Source of the DNA: an uncultured Clostridia bacterium
Lineage (GTDB): Bacteria; Bacillota; Clostridia; Lachnospirales; Anaerotignaceae
DNA: 56,529 nucleotides
Direction: 5' to 3'
Assembly: GCA_944380455.1 (NCBI GenBank)
Contig: CALWHR010000053.1
Span: forward strand, 1 to 56,529
The notes under the pieces were generated by a model. The model did not search any database. It was not told where the DNA came from and saw nothing but the letters and a program-made list of their open reading frames with translations. Position numbers and translations under genes: made by a program. Shown piece by piece: positions 17,707 through 25,894 of the stretch (positions are counted from its first letter, which is position 1; every line of letters begins with the position of its first letter).

Positions 17707-18240
17707 TCAGGTAAAGTTAATAAATCGACTTATTACTAAAATTAATAAAGTTATCAACAGCTTTTTTGTGGATAAAGTGTATAACTTTTTGAATTGGTTT
17801 ACATAATATTTTAATTTGATTAAGGCAAAAAAATTACGCTTTGAATTTTCATGTAAAAACAACGTAAATTAAGGCTTTTTTTAAGATTTTGATTAGAATA
17901 AGTAATTAATATTATATAAATTCGTTTACAATAATTTTTAATGTTGATGTTGATTTATTTGTGGAATAAAATATGTGAAAACTGATTAAACAGCCGGTAA
18001 ATGTTGATAAAAAACAGAAATATAAATTAATTACTATATTTTGATTTTAAAATGCTGTTTTATCCAATATAATGTGCTAAAATATATGTTAATAAGTAAT
18101 TTGCATGTGGACTAATAAAAGTTATCAACAAAAATGTGTGTATAAGCCTTTAAAACTGTTGATAAACATTAGTACGGTTAGTGTAAAAATGTTAATAACC
18201 GTAAATAAAATGCTGTTTTTTGCAAATGGGGGATAACAAA
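17707..18240. other. DnaA-box cluster in 0.5-kb gene-free block
   Basis: No gene is seen here. Seven DnaA-type 9-mers occur: 17751-17759 (TTATCAACA), 17767-17775 (minus, TTATCCACA, perfect), 17776-17784 (minus, TTATACACT), 18002-18010 (minus, TTATCAACA), 18122-18130 (TTATCAACA), 18137-18145 (minus, TTATACACA, perfect) and 18157-18165 (minus, TTATCAACA). They form two groups of three about 340 bases apart with one box between. Density equals that of the dnaA-flanking origin, yet the block is 15.5 kb away. Bacillus subtilis has DnaA-box clusters outside oriC that restrain initiation; such a role is the likeliest inference. Confidence 0.78.
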
Positions 18241-18801
18241 ATGGATAGTTTGGAAGTTCTGAAACAGGAATATATACAAAAATACAGTGACAGAAAGCTT
18301 GTTTTCGGCGAAGGCAAAACCAGCGGAGGCATAATGCTTATAGGTGAAGCTCCCGGCGGAGAGGAAGAAAAAATGGGAAGACCATTTGTAGGTAAGGCTG
18401 GAAAAAATCTGGATGAATTTATTGAGCTTGCAGGATTAAAAAGGAAAGACCTATATATAACAAATGTAGTAAAGTTCAGGCCTACATCAGTAAGTGAAAA
18501 GACCGGAAAGCCAATTAACCGCACTCCAAGCAGGGAAGAGATAGAAGAATTTGTGCCTTTGCTTAAAAAGGAAATAAGTACTTATAAACCATATCTTATA
18601 GTTACACTGGGAAATGTACCGTTAAAAGCAGTAACAGGAAACAATCGCCTTGCAATAGGTGACTGTCATGGCAGTATTATTGAGCAGGAAGGATTAAATA
18701 TTTATCCACTTTATCATCCGGCATCTGTTATATATAACAGAAATTTGAAAAATATTTATGCTTCAGATGTAAAAAATATAAAGAAATATATACATAGCTG
18801 A
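18241..18801 (+). CDS. Uracil-DNA glycosylase family protein (family 4-like, no Fe-S cysteines)
   Basis: UDG enzymes excise uracil from DNA at the start of base excision repair. The 186-residue protein has motif 1 in IMLIGEAPGGEEEKMGRPFV, FVGKAGKNLDEF, then YITNVVKFRP, and the second catalytic motif in YHPASVIYN near residue 160, all of the thermostable family 4 type. Unlike classical family 4 members it lacks the four cysteines that bind a [4Fe-4S] cluster; only one Cys remains. ATG 18241 is preferred over TTG 18220 because GGGGGAT precedes it. The adjacent DnaA-box block means DnaA could influence its expression. Confidence 0.85.
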   Translation: MDSLEVLKQEYIQKYSDRKLVFGEGKTSGGIMLIGEAPGGEEEKMGRPFVGKAGKNLDEFIELAGLKRKDLYITNVVKFRPTSVSEKTGKPINRTPSREEIEEFVPLLKKEISTYKPYLIVTLGNVPLKAVTGNNRLAIGDCHGSIIEQEGLNIYPLYHPASVIYNRNLKNIYASDVKNIKKYIHS

Positions 18802-18811
18802 TAAAATCAAT

Positions 18812-18850
18812 AAAAACAAAGGACTTGTTTTAAACAAGTCCTTTGTTTTT
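18812..18850. terminator. Bidirectional terminator
   Basis: A long perfect inverted repeat (AAAACAAAGGACTTG pairing with CAAGTCCTTTGTTTT) with A- and T-tracts on both sides lies between the converging UDG and stalk-domain genes. Confidence 0.92.
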
Positions 18851-18862
18851 GTATTTATAATG

Positions 18863-19972
18863 CTATTGGTTTAAAGGAACTTCAAATTTAAGCATGCCGT
18901 TTGCGTAAGCTGAAACAGAGCCGGCAGAAGCAAAAATTATAATTTTGTTTTCACCCAGATAACAGCCGTAGTTTCCGGTCTGATGAGTTTTTATTAATTC
19001 CTGCGCATTTTCAAAATACTTATCAGGGTTGGCTGATATTTCTTCGCTTAAATAATTTACGGCTCTTTGTATATCGGATATATTGTCATCACCTTTTGCT
19101 CCGGCTAAATCACTCATTGTAATTTCGTTTCCTGTTTTAAGGTCCAAAGTCATTCCGTAGCCATATGTAACAGGATGCGCGCCGCCAGTATATACCATAA
19201 ATGTTGTAAGATATGATAATATATTATTTTTATCATCGTGGTAAAGGTCTTCGTATGAAATATAAATTTCATTTGTCCTAAAATCACTGCCTAAATCGGA
19301 ATATGTCTGAAGTATAGTTTTTTCATTATCTTCGATATATTTATAAGCAATAGCCCGCACATAAGCGGCAATATAGCTGTTAAGACCTTGGCACAAAGAT
19401 TCATCTTTAAGCTGAGGGTATACAAGAGTTGTTTTTAAAAGCTCTGTACCATTTGAATCTTTAAGAGACCAGCTTTCAGTTGCTTTATTTGTAAAATTAT
19501 CATCCTGTGCTTCAATATCAACACCACTTTTTTCGATAGTTGTTTTTTCTTCAGGCATATTAATATCAACAGTTTTTGTTTCTTCGTTCCATAAAACCTC
19601 AGCGCCGAAAGCTTCGGCTATAGGGCGTATAGGCACCATAGCTCTGTCATTTATAATAACAGGTGCAGTATCAATTTCTTTTTTCTCATCGTTTATGCTT
19701 ATATAAGGCTCTCCTATTTTAAAAGAAACATTTGTTGCGCCTTTTTCAATTATAACTTTTTGAATTGTGTCTATATAAAAAACAGCCGCTCCCATTTTTT
19801 CCATAACACCGCGTAAAGGAATAAGTGTCCTGTTGTCTTTAATAACAGGCTCCTGGTCTTCAAATACTACTTTTTCAGAGTTTACATTAACGGTTACATC
19901 ATAAGCAAATACGGGAACGGACGATGAAAAAACAGCAGCTGCCAAAAGCAAAGGTAGTAAATTCTTTTTCAT
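18863..19972 (-). CDS. Secreted stalk-domain (copper amine oxidase N-like) plus DUF3298/DUF4163 protein
   Basis: The 369-residue protein has a signal peptide (MKKNLLPLLLAAAVFSSSVP, cleavage after VFA). Residues about 25-140 match the 'copper amine oxidase N-terminal' stalk fold, with paired segments DNRTLIPLRGVMEKMGA and NDRAMVPIRPIAEAFGAEV; this has nothing to do with copper oxidation here. Residues about 165-369 match the DUF4163/DUF3298 pair known from PdaC and RsiV, including YTGGAHPVTYGYGMTLDLK. It is likely extracellular and wall-associated; the ligand is unknown. A GGGAGG ribosome binding site supports the start. It stands alone and converges on the UDG gene. Confidence 0.85.
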   Translation of the reverse strand: MKKNLLPLLLAAAVFSSSVPVFAYDVTVNVNSEKVVFEDQEPVIKDNRTLIPLRGVMEKMGAAVFYIDTIQKVIIEKGATNVSFKIGEPYISINDEKKEIDTAPVIINDRAMVPIRPIAEAFGAEVLWNEETKTVDINMPEEKTTIEKSGVDIEAQDDNFTNKATESWSLKDSNGTELLKTTLVYPQLKDESLCQGLNSYIAAYVRAIAYKYIEDNEKTILQTYSDLGSDFRTNEIYISYEDLYHDDKNNILSYLTTFMVYTGGAHPVTYGYGMTLDLKTGNEITMSDLAGAKGDDNISDIQRAVNYLSEEISANPDKYFENAQELIKTHQTGNYGCYLGENKIIIFASAGSVSAYANGMLKFEVPLNQ

Positions 19973-20171
19973 GATAATACCTCCCTAAAAATACATTAAG
20001 TATAACAATATTATAGCTGCTTCAGATTTATTAGACAATAGAAATGAAATATGTAAGAAAGAATTAATAATTTTGTTAAATATTACTACAAATAAGCAAT
20101 TTAATATAACATATTGGTAATTTTTGTGATATACTGTATTTTAAAGGTCTGTATTTATAAGGAGGCAAGAG

Positions 20172-21092
20172 ATGACATTTTTACAGCTTAATTACGTATC
20201 AGAAATTTATAACTGCGGTTCAATAAATAAAGCAGCTCAAAATCTTTTTGTGTCACAATCCAGCCTTTCAAGTTCAATCAGAGAGCTGGAAGAAGAGCTG
20301 GGAATACAGATTTTTATCAGAAGCAACAGAGGAATAGTTTTAACTGAAGACGGACAGGAATTTTTAACACAGATACGGCCTATAATAGAGCAGCAGAAAA
20401 AGGTAGAAAGGTTTTACAGTGACAGGGATTCAAAAGAAAGTGCTAAACTCAGTATATCAGCACAAAGATATCCTTTCTGTGCTAAAGCCTTTGTAAACCT
20501 TCTTGAAAGCCACTCATATGAAAAATTTGAGTTTTCTTTTAAAGAAATAGATATGGATAAGGTAATAGAAAACGTATCTCAGCGCAAAAGTGATATAGGC
20601 ATTATATTCCTTTCGGATATGACTGAAAAATTTATGAACAGAACATTAAGTGCTAATGATTTGGAATATAAAGAAATAACCAGATTCAGGCCTATGGTAT
20701 TTTTAAATATTAACCATCCTTTAGCTGGTAACGAGGAAATAAATCTGAGTGATTTGACTGAATATCCTTATGTGGTATTTTCAAAAAAGGATAATACAAG
20801 TGCTAATTTTTCAGAAGAAGCAGTGTTCTCAGGCTCTCTTGATTTTAATAAAATAATATATATAAATGACAGGGCAACAGCCTATAATATATTAAGCCAT
20901 ACCAATGCTTTTACTACAGGCAGCGGACTTCTGCCAAAAGGCTACAGCCCGGATAATATAAAAACTGTTCCGATAAAGGATAATATAGACTACATGCGTC
21001 TTGTATATATAAAACTTAAAGACATAAATTTAAATCCTTTTGCGGAGGAGTTTATAAAAATACTTACAGATATGCTGAATGAAAAAAAATAA
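20172..21092 (+). CDS. LysR-type transcriptional regulator
   Basis: The 306-residue protein has an N-terminal winged HTH (INKAAQNLFVSQSSLSSSIR, about residues 19-38, then ELEEELGIQIFIRSNRGIVL) and a C-terminal periplasmic-binding-protein-like effector domain (about 90-300), the LTTR architecture. AAGGAGG precedes the ATG. It converges on the NhaC-family antiporter, so it is not divergently paired with a target as many LTTRs are. Regulation of the antiporter or methionine gamma-lyase gene is possible but unsupported beyond proximity. The effector is unknown. Confidence 0.92.
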   Translation: MTFLQLNYVSEIYNCGSINKAAQNLFVSQSSLSSSIRELEEELGIQIFIRSNRGIVLTEDGQEFLTQIRPIIEQQKKVERFYSDRDSKESAKLSISAQRYPFCAKAFVNLLESHSYEKFEFSFKEIDMDKVIENVSQRKSDIGIIFLSDMTEKFMNRTLSANDLEYKEITRFRPMVFLNINHPLAGNEEINLSDLTEYPYVVFSKKDNTSANFSEEAVFSGSLDFNKIIYINDRATAYNILSHTNAFTTGSGLLPKGYSPDNIKTVPIKDNIDYMRLVYIKLKDINLNPFAEEFIKILTDMLNEKK

Positions 21093-21114
21093 AAAGAAAA
21101 AAGAAAATAAAAAT

Positions 21115-21147
21115 AAAAATGACGGTGTTGGAACACCGTCATTTTTT
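21115..21147. terminator. Bidirectional terminator between LysR and antiporter genes
   Basis: An inverted repeat AAAAATGACGGTGTT / AACACCGTCATTTTT with the tight turn TGGA lies about 20 bases after the LysR stop and about 55 bases past the antiporter end. It can serve both convergent genes. Confidence 0.9.
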
Positions 21148-21202
21148 ATAGGGAATATTTTAGTTATTTGTATAGATTTTAAAATAAATAAGTACTTAAT
21201 AT

Positions 21203-22585
21203 TTATTTAGCTGTATTTTCCTGAGCTTTCCAGTTTTTAAAATCCCAAGGTCTCTTTTTAATAACACCATCTGCAAACGGTATAAATATTGAGATTATAG
21301 TAAATACTGCTAAAAGCTGCTGATACCATAATAATGGGAATAAGCTTAATGGGCTTATCTGTGTGCTGGCCTCAGCTGTAAGGCTGCATGCTAAAAGTAC
21401 CTGAGCGCCGTAAGGTATAAATCCCTGGAATATACATGTCCATATATCAAGGAGAGATGCGCTTCGTCTTGGGTCAACGTGGAATTCCTCGCATATACCT
21501 TTTGATATAGGGCCTGTAATTATAATTGCTACTGTATTGTTGGCAACTGCCATATCTGCAACAGAAGCTATAGCTGCAATACCTACCTGAGCGGATTTTT
21601 CGCCTTTTATTAAGCCTTTTATTTTAAGCAGAAGCCATTCCAGACCGCCATTTTTGGTAACCATGTAAGCTAAACCGCCTGTCATAAGTGAAAGAAGGAA
21701 AATTTCTGTCATTCCTGTAAAGCCGCCGTATATACTCTGTACAAAACCAAGAGGTGCAATATCACCGTATGCTATACCAATAATACCGGCTATAATAATG
21801 CCTGAGCCAAGAGTCATAAATACGTTAAGACCTAAAACAGCCATTACAAGAACGAATATATATGGAAGAACTTTAATAAAGTTGTAATCAAGTTTATCAA
21901 GCGGAACTACTGTCTCCGGTCTGCCTAATATAAGCAGAAGAATGAATGTTATGATAGCTGCCGGAAGAGCGATAAAGAAGTTAACTTTAAATTTATCACG
22001 CATTTCGCAGCCCTGTGTTTTTGTAGCTGCAATAGTTGTATCGGAAATAATTGAGAGGTTATCACCAAACATTGCACCGCCGATAATGGCTGCAACCATA
22101 AGCGGCATGCTGAGACCTGCTTTGTCTGCTGTAGTAATGGCAATAGGTCCTATAGCGCCTATTGTACCCATTGATGAACCGGTAGAAACAGCAAGGAAAG
22201 AACTTATAACAAACATTCCGGCTGTAATATAGTGAGCCGGTATAATTGAAAGACCGAGATTTGCTGTAGCGTCAACACCGCCCATAGCACTGGCAACAGA
22301 AGCAAAAGCGCCTGCAAAAAGATATATGAAACACATTGTAAGTATGTTTTCATCGCCGCAGCCTTTAATAAAATCTGCCAGCTTGTCATCAGTTTTGCCT
22401 TTAAACATAACAAAGGCAACAATAACAGCTATTAAAATAGCAACTGGAGCCGGGAACTGATAAAATGCCATTTCAACGCCCTGAGATTGAAGTATTATTC
22501 CTGCGCCGAGATAAATAAGTATGAATACCAGGAACGGAATTAGAGCGTAACCATGAGCATTATTGGTATTTTTGTTATTATCCAT
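21203..22585 (-). CDS. NhaC-family Na+/H+ antiporter-type transporter
   Basis: This 460-residue polytopic protein has about 11-12 membrane helices. Family motifs include STGSSMGTIGAIGPIAI, GGAMFGDNLSIISDTTIAAT and the late VANNTVAIIITGP. Members of this family exchange Na+ and H+ or couple ions to organic solutes. The start is ATG 22585, preceded by AAAGGAGG; an in-frame upstream ATG at 22609 would be inside that site's leader. It diverges from the methionine gamma-lyase gene across 370 bases, which suggests transport of a sulfur amino acid or of a 2-oxobutyrate/ammonium-linked product, but this is inference. Confidence 0.85.
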   Translation of the reverse strand: MDNNKNTNNAHGYALIPFLVFILIYLGAGIILQSQGVEMAFYQFPAPVAILIAVIVAFVMFKGKTDDKLADFIKGCGDENILTMCFIYLFAGAFASVASAMGGVDATANLGLSIIPAHYITAGMFVISSFLAVSTGSSMGTIGAIGPIAITTADKAGLSMPLMVAAIIGGAMFGDNLSIISDTTIAATKTQGCEMRDKFKVNFFIALPAAIITFILLLILGRPETVVPLDKLDYNFIKVLPYIFVLVMAVLGLNVFMTLGSGIIIAGIIGIAYGDIAPLGFVQSIYGGFTGMTEIFLLSLMTGGLAYMVTKNGGLEWLLLKIKGLIKGEKSAQVGIAAIASVADMAVANNTVAIIITGPISKGICEEFHVDPRRSASLLDIWTCIFQGFIPYGAQVLLACSLTAEASTQISPLSLFPLLWYQQLLAVFTIISIFIPFADGVIKKRPWDFKNWKAQENTAK

Positions 22586-22955
22586 ATTACAACCTCCTTT
22601 AAAAGACATAAGATATTATACCAATGAAATATTTTATCCTCCTTCCAAAATAAATTATCCGATAAACATTTTTTTATCTAATAACAATATATCATATAAA
22701 TTGCACTTAGTGATAATTGAAAAAAATTATAACCAGTTATCTGTTTTTTCAATAATAATTATTTATTTTTATAATATATAATTTGTAATGTGTTTTTTGT
22801 GTGGTAAAAATTGCACATAGTTATAGCCTAAATAGATAACCAGATATACATTTTAACTATTAACACATTTACCCTATGTTGTGGTATTGTGTATGTAGGA
22901 AATGAAAAAAAGTTCGTTCAAATAATTTTCATAATAATAAAAAGGAGTGTTGAAT
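22586..22955. promoter_or_regulatory. Divergent control region, antiporter / megL
   Basis: No gene is seen in these 370 bases. Two imperfect 18-bp direct repeats (AAATTGCACTTAGTGATA at 22698-22715 and AAATTGCACATAGTTATA at 22808-22825; 16 of 18 identical) are 110 bases apart. Near them lie ATAACCAGTTAT, a short dyad, and a related GATAACCAGATA. These are plausible binding sites for the nearby LysR or PucR regulator. Ribosome binding sites lie at both ends. Specific -10/-35 boxes were not assigned. Confidence 0.5.
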
Positions 22956-24152
22956 ATGGAAAATACAAAAAATTTAGGATTCAGTACAAGAGCTATTCAT
23001 GCAGGCAACGCTAAGGATACAATTTATAACGCACTTACAATGCCTATTTATCAAACATCAACATTCTATTTTAATAGCTGCGAGGAAGGCGGCAGACGTT
23101 TTGCCGGAGAAGAAGCCGGATTTATATATACACGTCTTGGAAACCCAACAAGCACAGTGCTTGAAAAGAAAATAGCAGACCTTGAAGGCGGAGAAGCCGC
23201 AGCAGCAACTGCCAGCGGAATGGGAGCTATTTCCTCAACACTTTGGTCAATAGCCGGAGCAGGTAAGCATATTATAGCAGACAGCACATTATATGGCTGT
23301 ACATTTGCTCTTTTAGCTCACGGCCTTCCAAGATACGGCGTTGAGGTAACATTTGTTAATACTTCAAACCTTGATGAAATTAAAGCCGCTCTTAAAGAAA
23401 ACACAGTAGCAGTTTACCTTGAAACACCGGCAAACCCTAACCTTAAAATAGCTGATATTGCAGCTATTGCCGAGCTTGCTCATGGATTTAATAAAGATAT
23501 TAAAGTTGTATGCGATAATACATTTGCTACGCCATACCTGCAAAGACCGCTTTCACTGGGCGCAGATGTAGTTGTTCACTCAGCTACAAAATACCTTAAC
23601 GGTCACGGCGATGTTATAGCCGGATTTGTAGTTGGAAAAGCTGATTTTATTAACACAGTTAAAATGTTCGGTATTAAAGATATGACAGGCTGTGTTCTTG
23701 GACCACAGGAAGCATTCCTTATTTTAAGAGGTCTTAAAACATTTGAAATAAGAATGAAACGCCACTGTGAAAACGCAAGAGCAATAGCTCAGTTCCTTGA
23801 AAAACACGAAAAGATAGAAAAAGTATACTATCCAGGCCTTGAAAGCCATGTAAGCCATGAGGTTGCTAAAAAACAGATGCGTGATTTCGGCGGCATGATA
23901 TCATTTGAAGTTAAAGGCGGAAAAGCAGCCGGCATGAAACTTGTAAATGCCCTGAAACTCTGTACAATAGCAGTAAGCCTTGGTGATGCCGAAACACTTG
24001 TTGAGCATCCTGCAAGTATGACACACTCAACATATTCAGCTCAGGACCTTAAAGATGCAGGAATACCTGAGGGTCTTGTAAGACTTTCAGCAGGTCTTGA
24101 AAATGCCGAAGATATTATAGCTGACTTGGCTCAGGGCCTTGATCAGATTTAA
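22956..24152 (+). CDS. megL: Methionine gamma-lyase
   Basis: This PLP enzyme cleaves L-methionine to methanethiol, 2-oxobutyrate and ammonia. The 398-residue protein begins MENTKNLGFSTRAIHAGNAK. It carries YTRLGNPTSTVLE (PLP phosphate contacts from the neighbouring subunit) and SATKYLNGHGD with the Schiff-base lysine near residue 212. Cys 115 in LYGCTFA is the residue that distinguishes methionine gamma-lyases from cystathionine lyases and synthases. ATG 22956 follows AAAGGAG by nine bases. It diverges from the NhaC-type gene and is followed by a terminator and a PucR-type regulator. O-acetylhomoserine sulfhydrylase is the main alternative, less likely given the Cys. Confidence 0.9.
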   Translation: MENTKNLGFSTRAIHAGNAKDTIYNALTMPIYQTSTFYFNSCEEGGRRFAGEEAGFIYTRLGNPTSTVLEKKIADLEGGEAAAATASGMGAISSTLWSIAGAGKHIIADSTLYGCTFALLAHGLPRYGVEVTFVNTSNLDEIKAALKENTVAVYLETPANPNLKIADIAAIAELAHGFNKDIKVVCDNTFATPYLQRPLSLGADVVVHSATKYLNGHGDVIAGFVVGKADFINTVKMFGIKDMTGCVLGPQEAFLILRGLKTFEIRMKRHCENARAIAQFLEKHEKIEKVYYPGLESHVSHEVAKKQMRDFGGMISFEVKGGKAAGMKLVNALKLCTIAVSLGDAETLVEHPASMTHSTYSAQDLKDAGIPEGLVRLSAGLENAEDIIADLAQGLDQI

Positions 24153-24188
24153 AAAAATTTCCCCAAACAGTTATAACCTCATACCCCT

Positions 24189-24226
24189 AAAATCCTCCTT
24201 GGTTTTATGCCAAGGGGGTTTTTACT
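24189..24226 (+). terminator. megL terminator
   Basis: The stem AATCCTCCTTGG / CCAAGGGGGTT with loop TTTTATG is followed by TTTTTACTTTTT, 37 bases after the megL stop. Confidence 0.88.
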
Positions 24227-24275
24227 TTTTATTTGAATTTAAAAAGACTTTAATATATCATTATATTATCAATAA

Positions 24276-25835
24276 ATGGGGGCGATTTTAATTTATACTT
24301 TGGCGGATTTCTTAAATAATAACCCGTTTGGCGGTATTGAGTGTATATCCCAAAAATATGAGTTTGATAAAATACCGGTGCAGTCAGTATCGGTTATAGA
24401 GCTTCCTGTAGATGATTTTGTTAAGGAATATGATTTTGTACTCTCAACTGCCATAGGTTGTTTGGATGATGATAATGCGTTTAAAAATTTTATTAAAGAT
24501 ATAAAAAAATCAAAAGCTTCGGCGCTGTTTCTCTCTTTTAAAGACAGCAACTATAAAGTAAGCAGTGATATTATTAATACTGCTGATGAAGAAGGCCTTC
24601 CTGTTTTTACTGTTCCATGGCGGTATAAGTTTTCGGATATATCGGATTTTATAACCAACTGCATATACGAAAAAAAGACAGAGCTTTATAAAATTGTTCA
24701 GGATAAGCTTTTTAATGCGTACTTTACATCAAAAAGCCTTAAAACAGGTGCAGAGATAATATCCTCTTTTCTTTGCGTGCCTGTTGCCATAACGGATAAA
24801 TTCGGTGATATAAAGGCCGTATCTCATAATGATATTCAATATGATAAAGAACAGTTTAAACATATAGATATAAGGATAAATGAGTTTTTAATGGGGTATA
24901 TTTATGTTTGCCGAAATGAAAAAAATATTAATAATACAGATATTCTAAAAAACAACGAGCTTATTGAAAAATATATATGCCTTCCTCTTTCACTGTGGTT
25001 TAACAGGGAAAGCATAGAAAATATGGTAGTTTTTAAGCTTAAAAACGATTTTGTATGGGACTTGGCTAACGGAAGATATGAGTCATTTGCGGAAATGTCT
25101 AAGCAGGGATTAAAGCTTGGATTTAATTTGTATAAGCCATATACATGTATAGCTTTTAAAATAGCTTCATGCAAAAAAGATGATTTAGATGAATACAGTC
25201 ATAAAACAGCACTTTTGGCCTCGAAAATAGAAGATATTATTACAGAATGCGGAAGGAAAATATCACAGACGGTTATGCTTGCCAATAAAGGCCTGCTTTT
25301 TGTAATTTATATAGAAAATACAGGGTTAAAACCGCAGAATACAGTTGATTTATTTGCCGAAAATATAGAAAAAGCCTTAAAAGAGTCGTTTAATGATATA
25401 AAAATATACTGCGGAATAAGCGAAGTAAGCCTTGAAAACGCTGATTTTTCAGCCCTTTATAACCATGCCATGCTCTCCCTTCATTACTGCGAGAACTCAA
25501 AGGATAACTCTTATCGTTTTACATACAGGGATACTAAAATATTCCGCATAATATCGGCTTTGCAGAAAAACGATGATATACATAAAATGGCTTTTGATAC
25601 AGTTAATAAGCTTCTGGATTACGATAAAAATTCAGATATAGACCTTATAGGAACATTGATAGAATTTATAAATTCTAATTATAATATAAGCCAAACAGCC
25701 AGAAAACTGCATATTCACCGTCAGTCACTTCTGTACAGACTGGATAAAATAGAGTCAGTTACATCAATGAGTCTTCAAAGCCGCAAAGATTTGTTTCTGC
25801 TTGAAATTTTTACAAGAATATACAGGGATTATTAA
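24276..25835 (+). CDS. PucR/CdaR-type transcriptional regulator
   Basis: The 519-residue protein has an N-terminal PucR-type domain (about residues 1-125, beginning LADFLNNNPFGGIECISQKY), a middle GGDEF-like/helical region, and a C-terminal HTH_30 (NSNYNISQTARKLHIHRQSL, then LYRLDKIESVTSM). Relatives regulate purine, sugar-acid or amino-acid catabolism in response to metabolites. The start is uncertain: ATG 24276 has no separate ribosome binding site, since GGGGGCG falls just inside it, so initiation may be slightly downstream. Its place after megL makes control of methionine degradation reasonable but unproven. Confidence 0.85.
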   Translation: MGAILIYTLADFLNNNPFGGIECISQKYEFDKIPVQSVSVIELPVDDFVKEYDFVLSTAIGCLDDDNAFKNFIKDIKKSKASALFLSFKDSNYKVSSDIINTADEEGLPVFTVPWRYKFSDISDFITNCIYEKKTELYKIVQDKLFNAYFTSKSLKTGAEIISSFLCVPVAITDKFGDIKAVSHNDIQYDKEQFKHIDIRINEFLMGYIYVCRNEKNINNTDILKNNELIEKYICLPLSLWFNRESIENMVVFKLKNDFVWDLANGRYESFAEMSKQGLKLGFNLYKPYTCIAFKIASCKKDDLDEYSHKTALLASKIEDIITECGRKISQTVMLANKGLLFVIYIENTGLKPQNTVDLFAENIEKALKESFNDIKIYCGISEVSLENADFSALYNHAMLSLHYCENSKDNSYRFTYRDTKIFRIISALQKNDDIHKMAFDTVNKLLDYDKNSDIDLIGTLIEFINSNYNISQTARKLHIHRQSLLYRLDKIESVTSMSLQSRKDLFLLEIFTRIYRDY

Positions 25836-25882
25836 AAAAACCGCGGTTTCGGAATTTCTCTCCGAAATCACGGTTTTTGTTT
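25836..25882. terminator. Bidirectional terminator, pucR-like / aspS
   Basis: An inverted repeat (AAAACCGCGGTTTCGGA pairing with TCCGAAATCACGGTTTT, one mismatch) with A- and T-tracts directly follows the PucR-type stop and precedes the aspS 3' end. Confidence 0.88.
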
Positions 25883-25894
25883 TTGGCTTTAATT

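Noticed and set aside
17707..18240. A second, independent replication origin
   Set aside because: The block has many DnaA boxes but no adjacent initiator gene, no clear triplet/AT-rich unwinding element like the one at 2502-2566, and lies close to a complete oriC. A DnaA titration or control cluster is simpler.
21942..22232. A 96-codon open frame antisense to the antiporter gene
   Set aside because: It lies wholly inside a well-supported membrane-protein gene; its hydrophobic translation mirrors the opposite-strand codons and it lacks a ribosome binding site.
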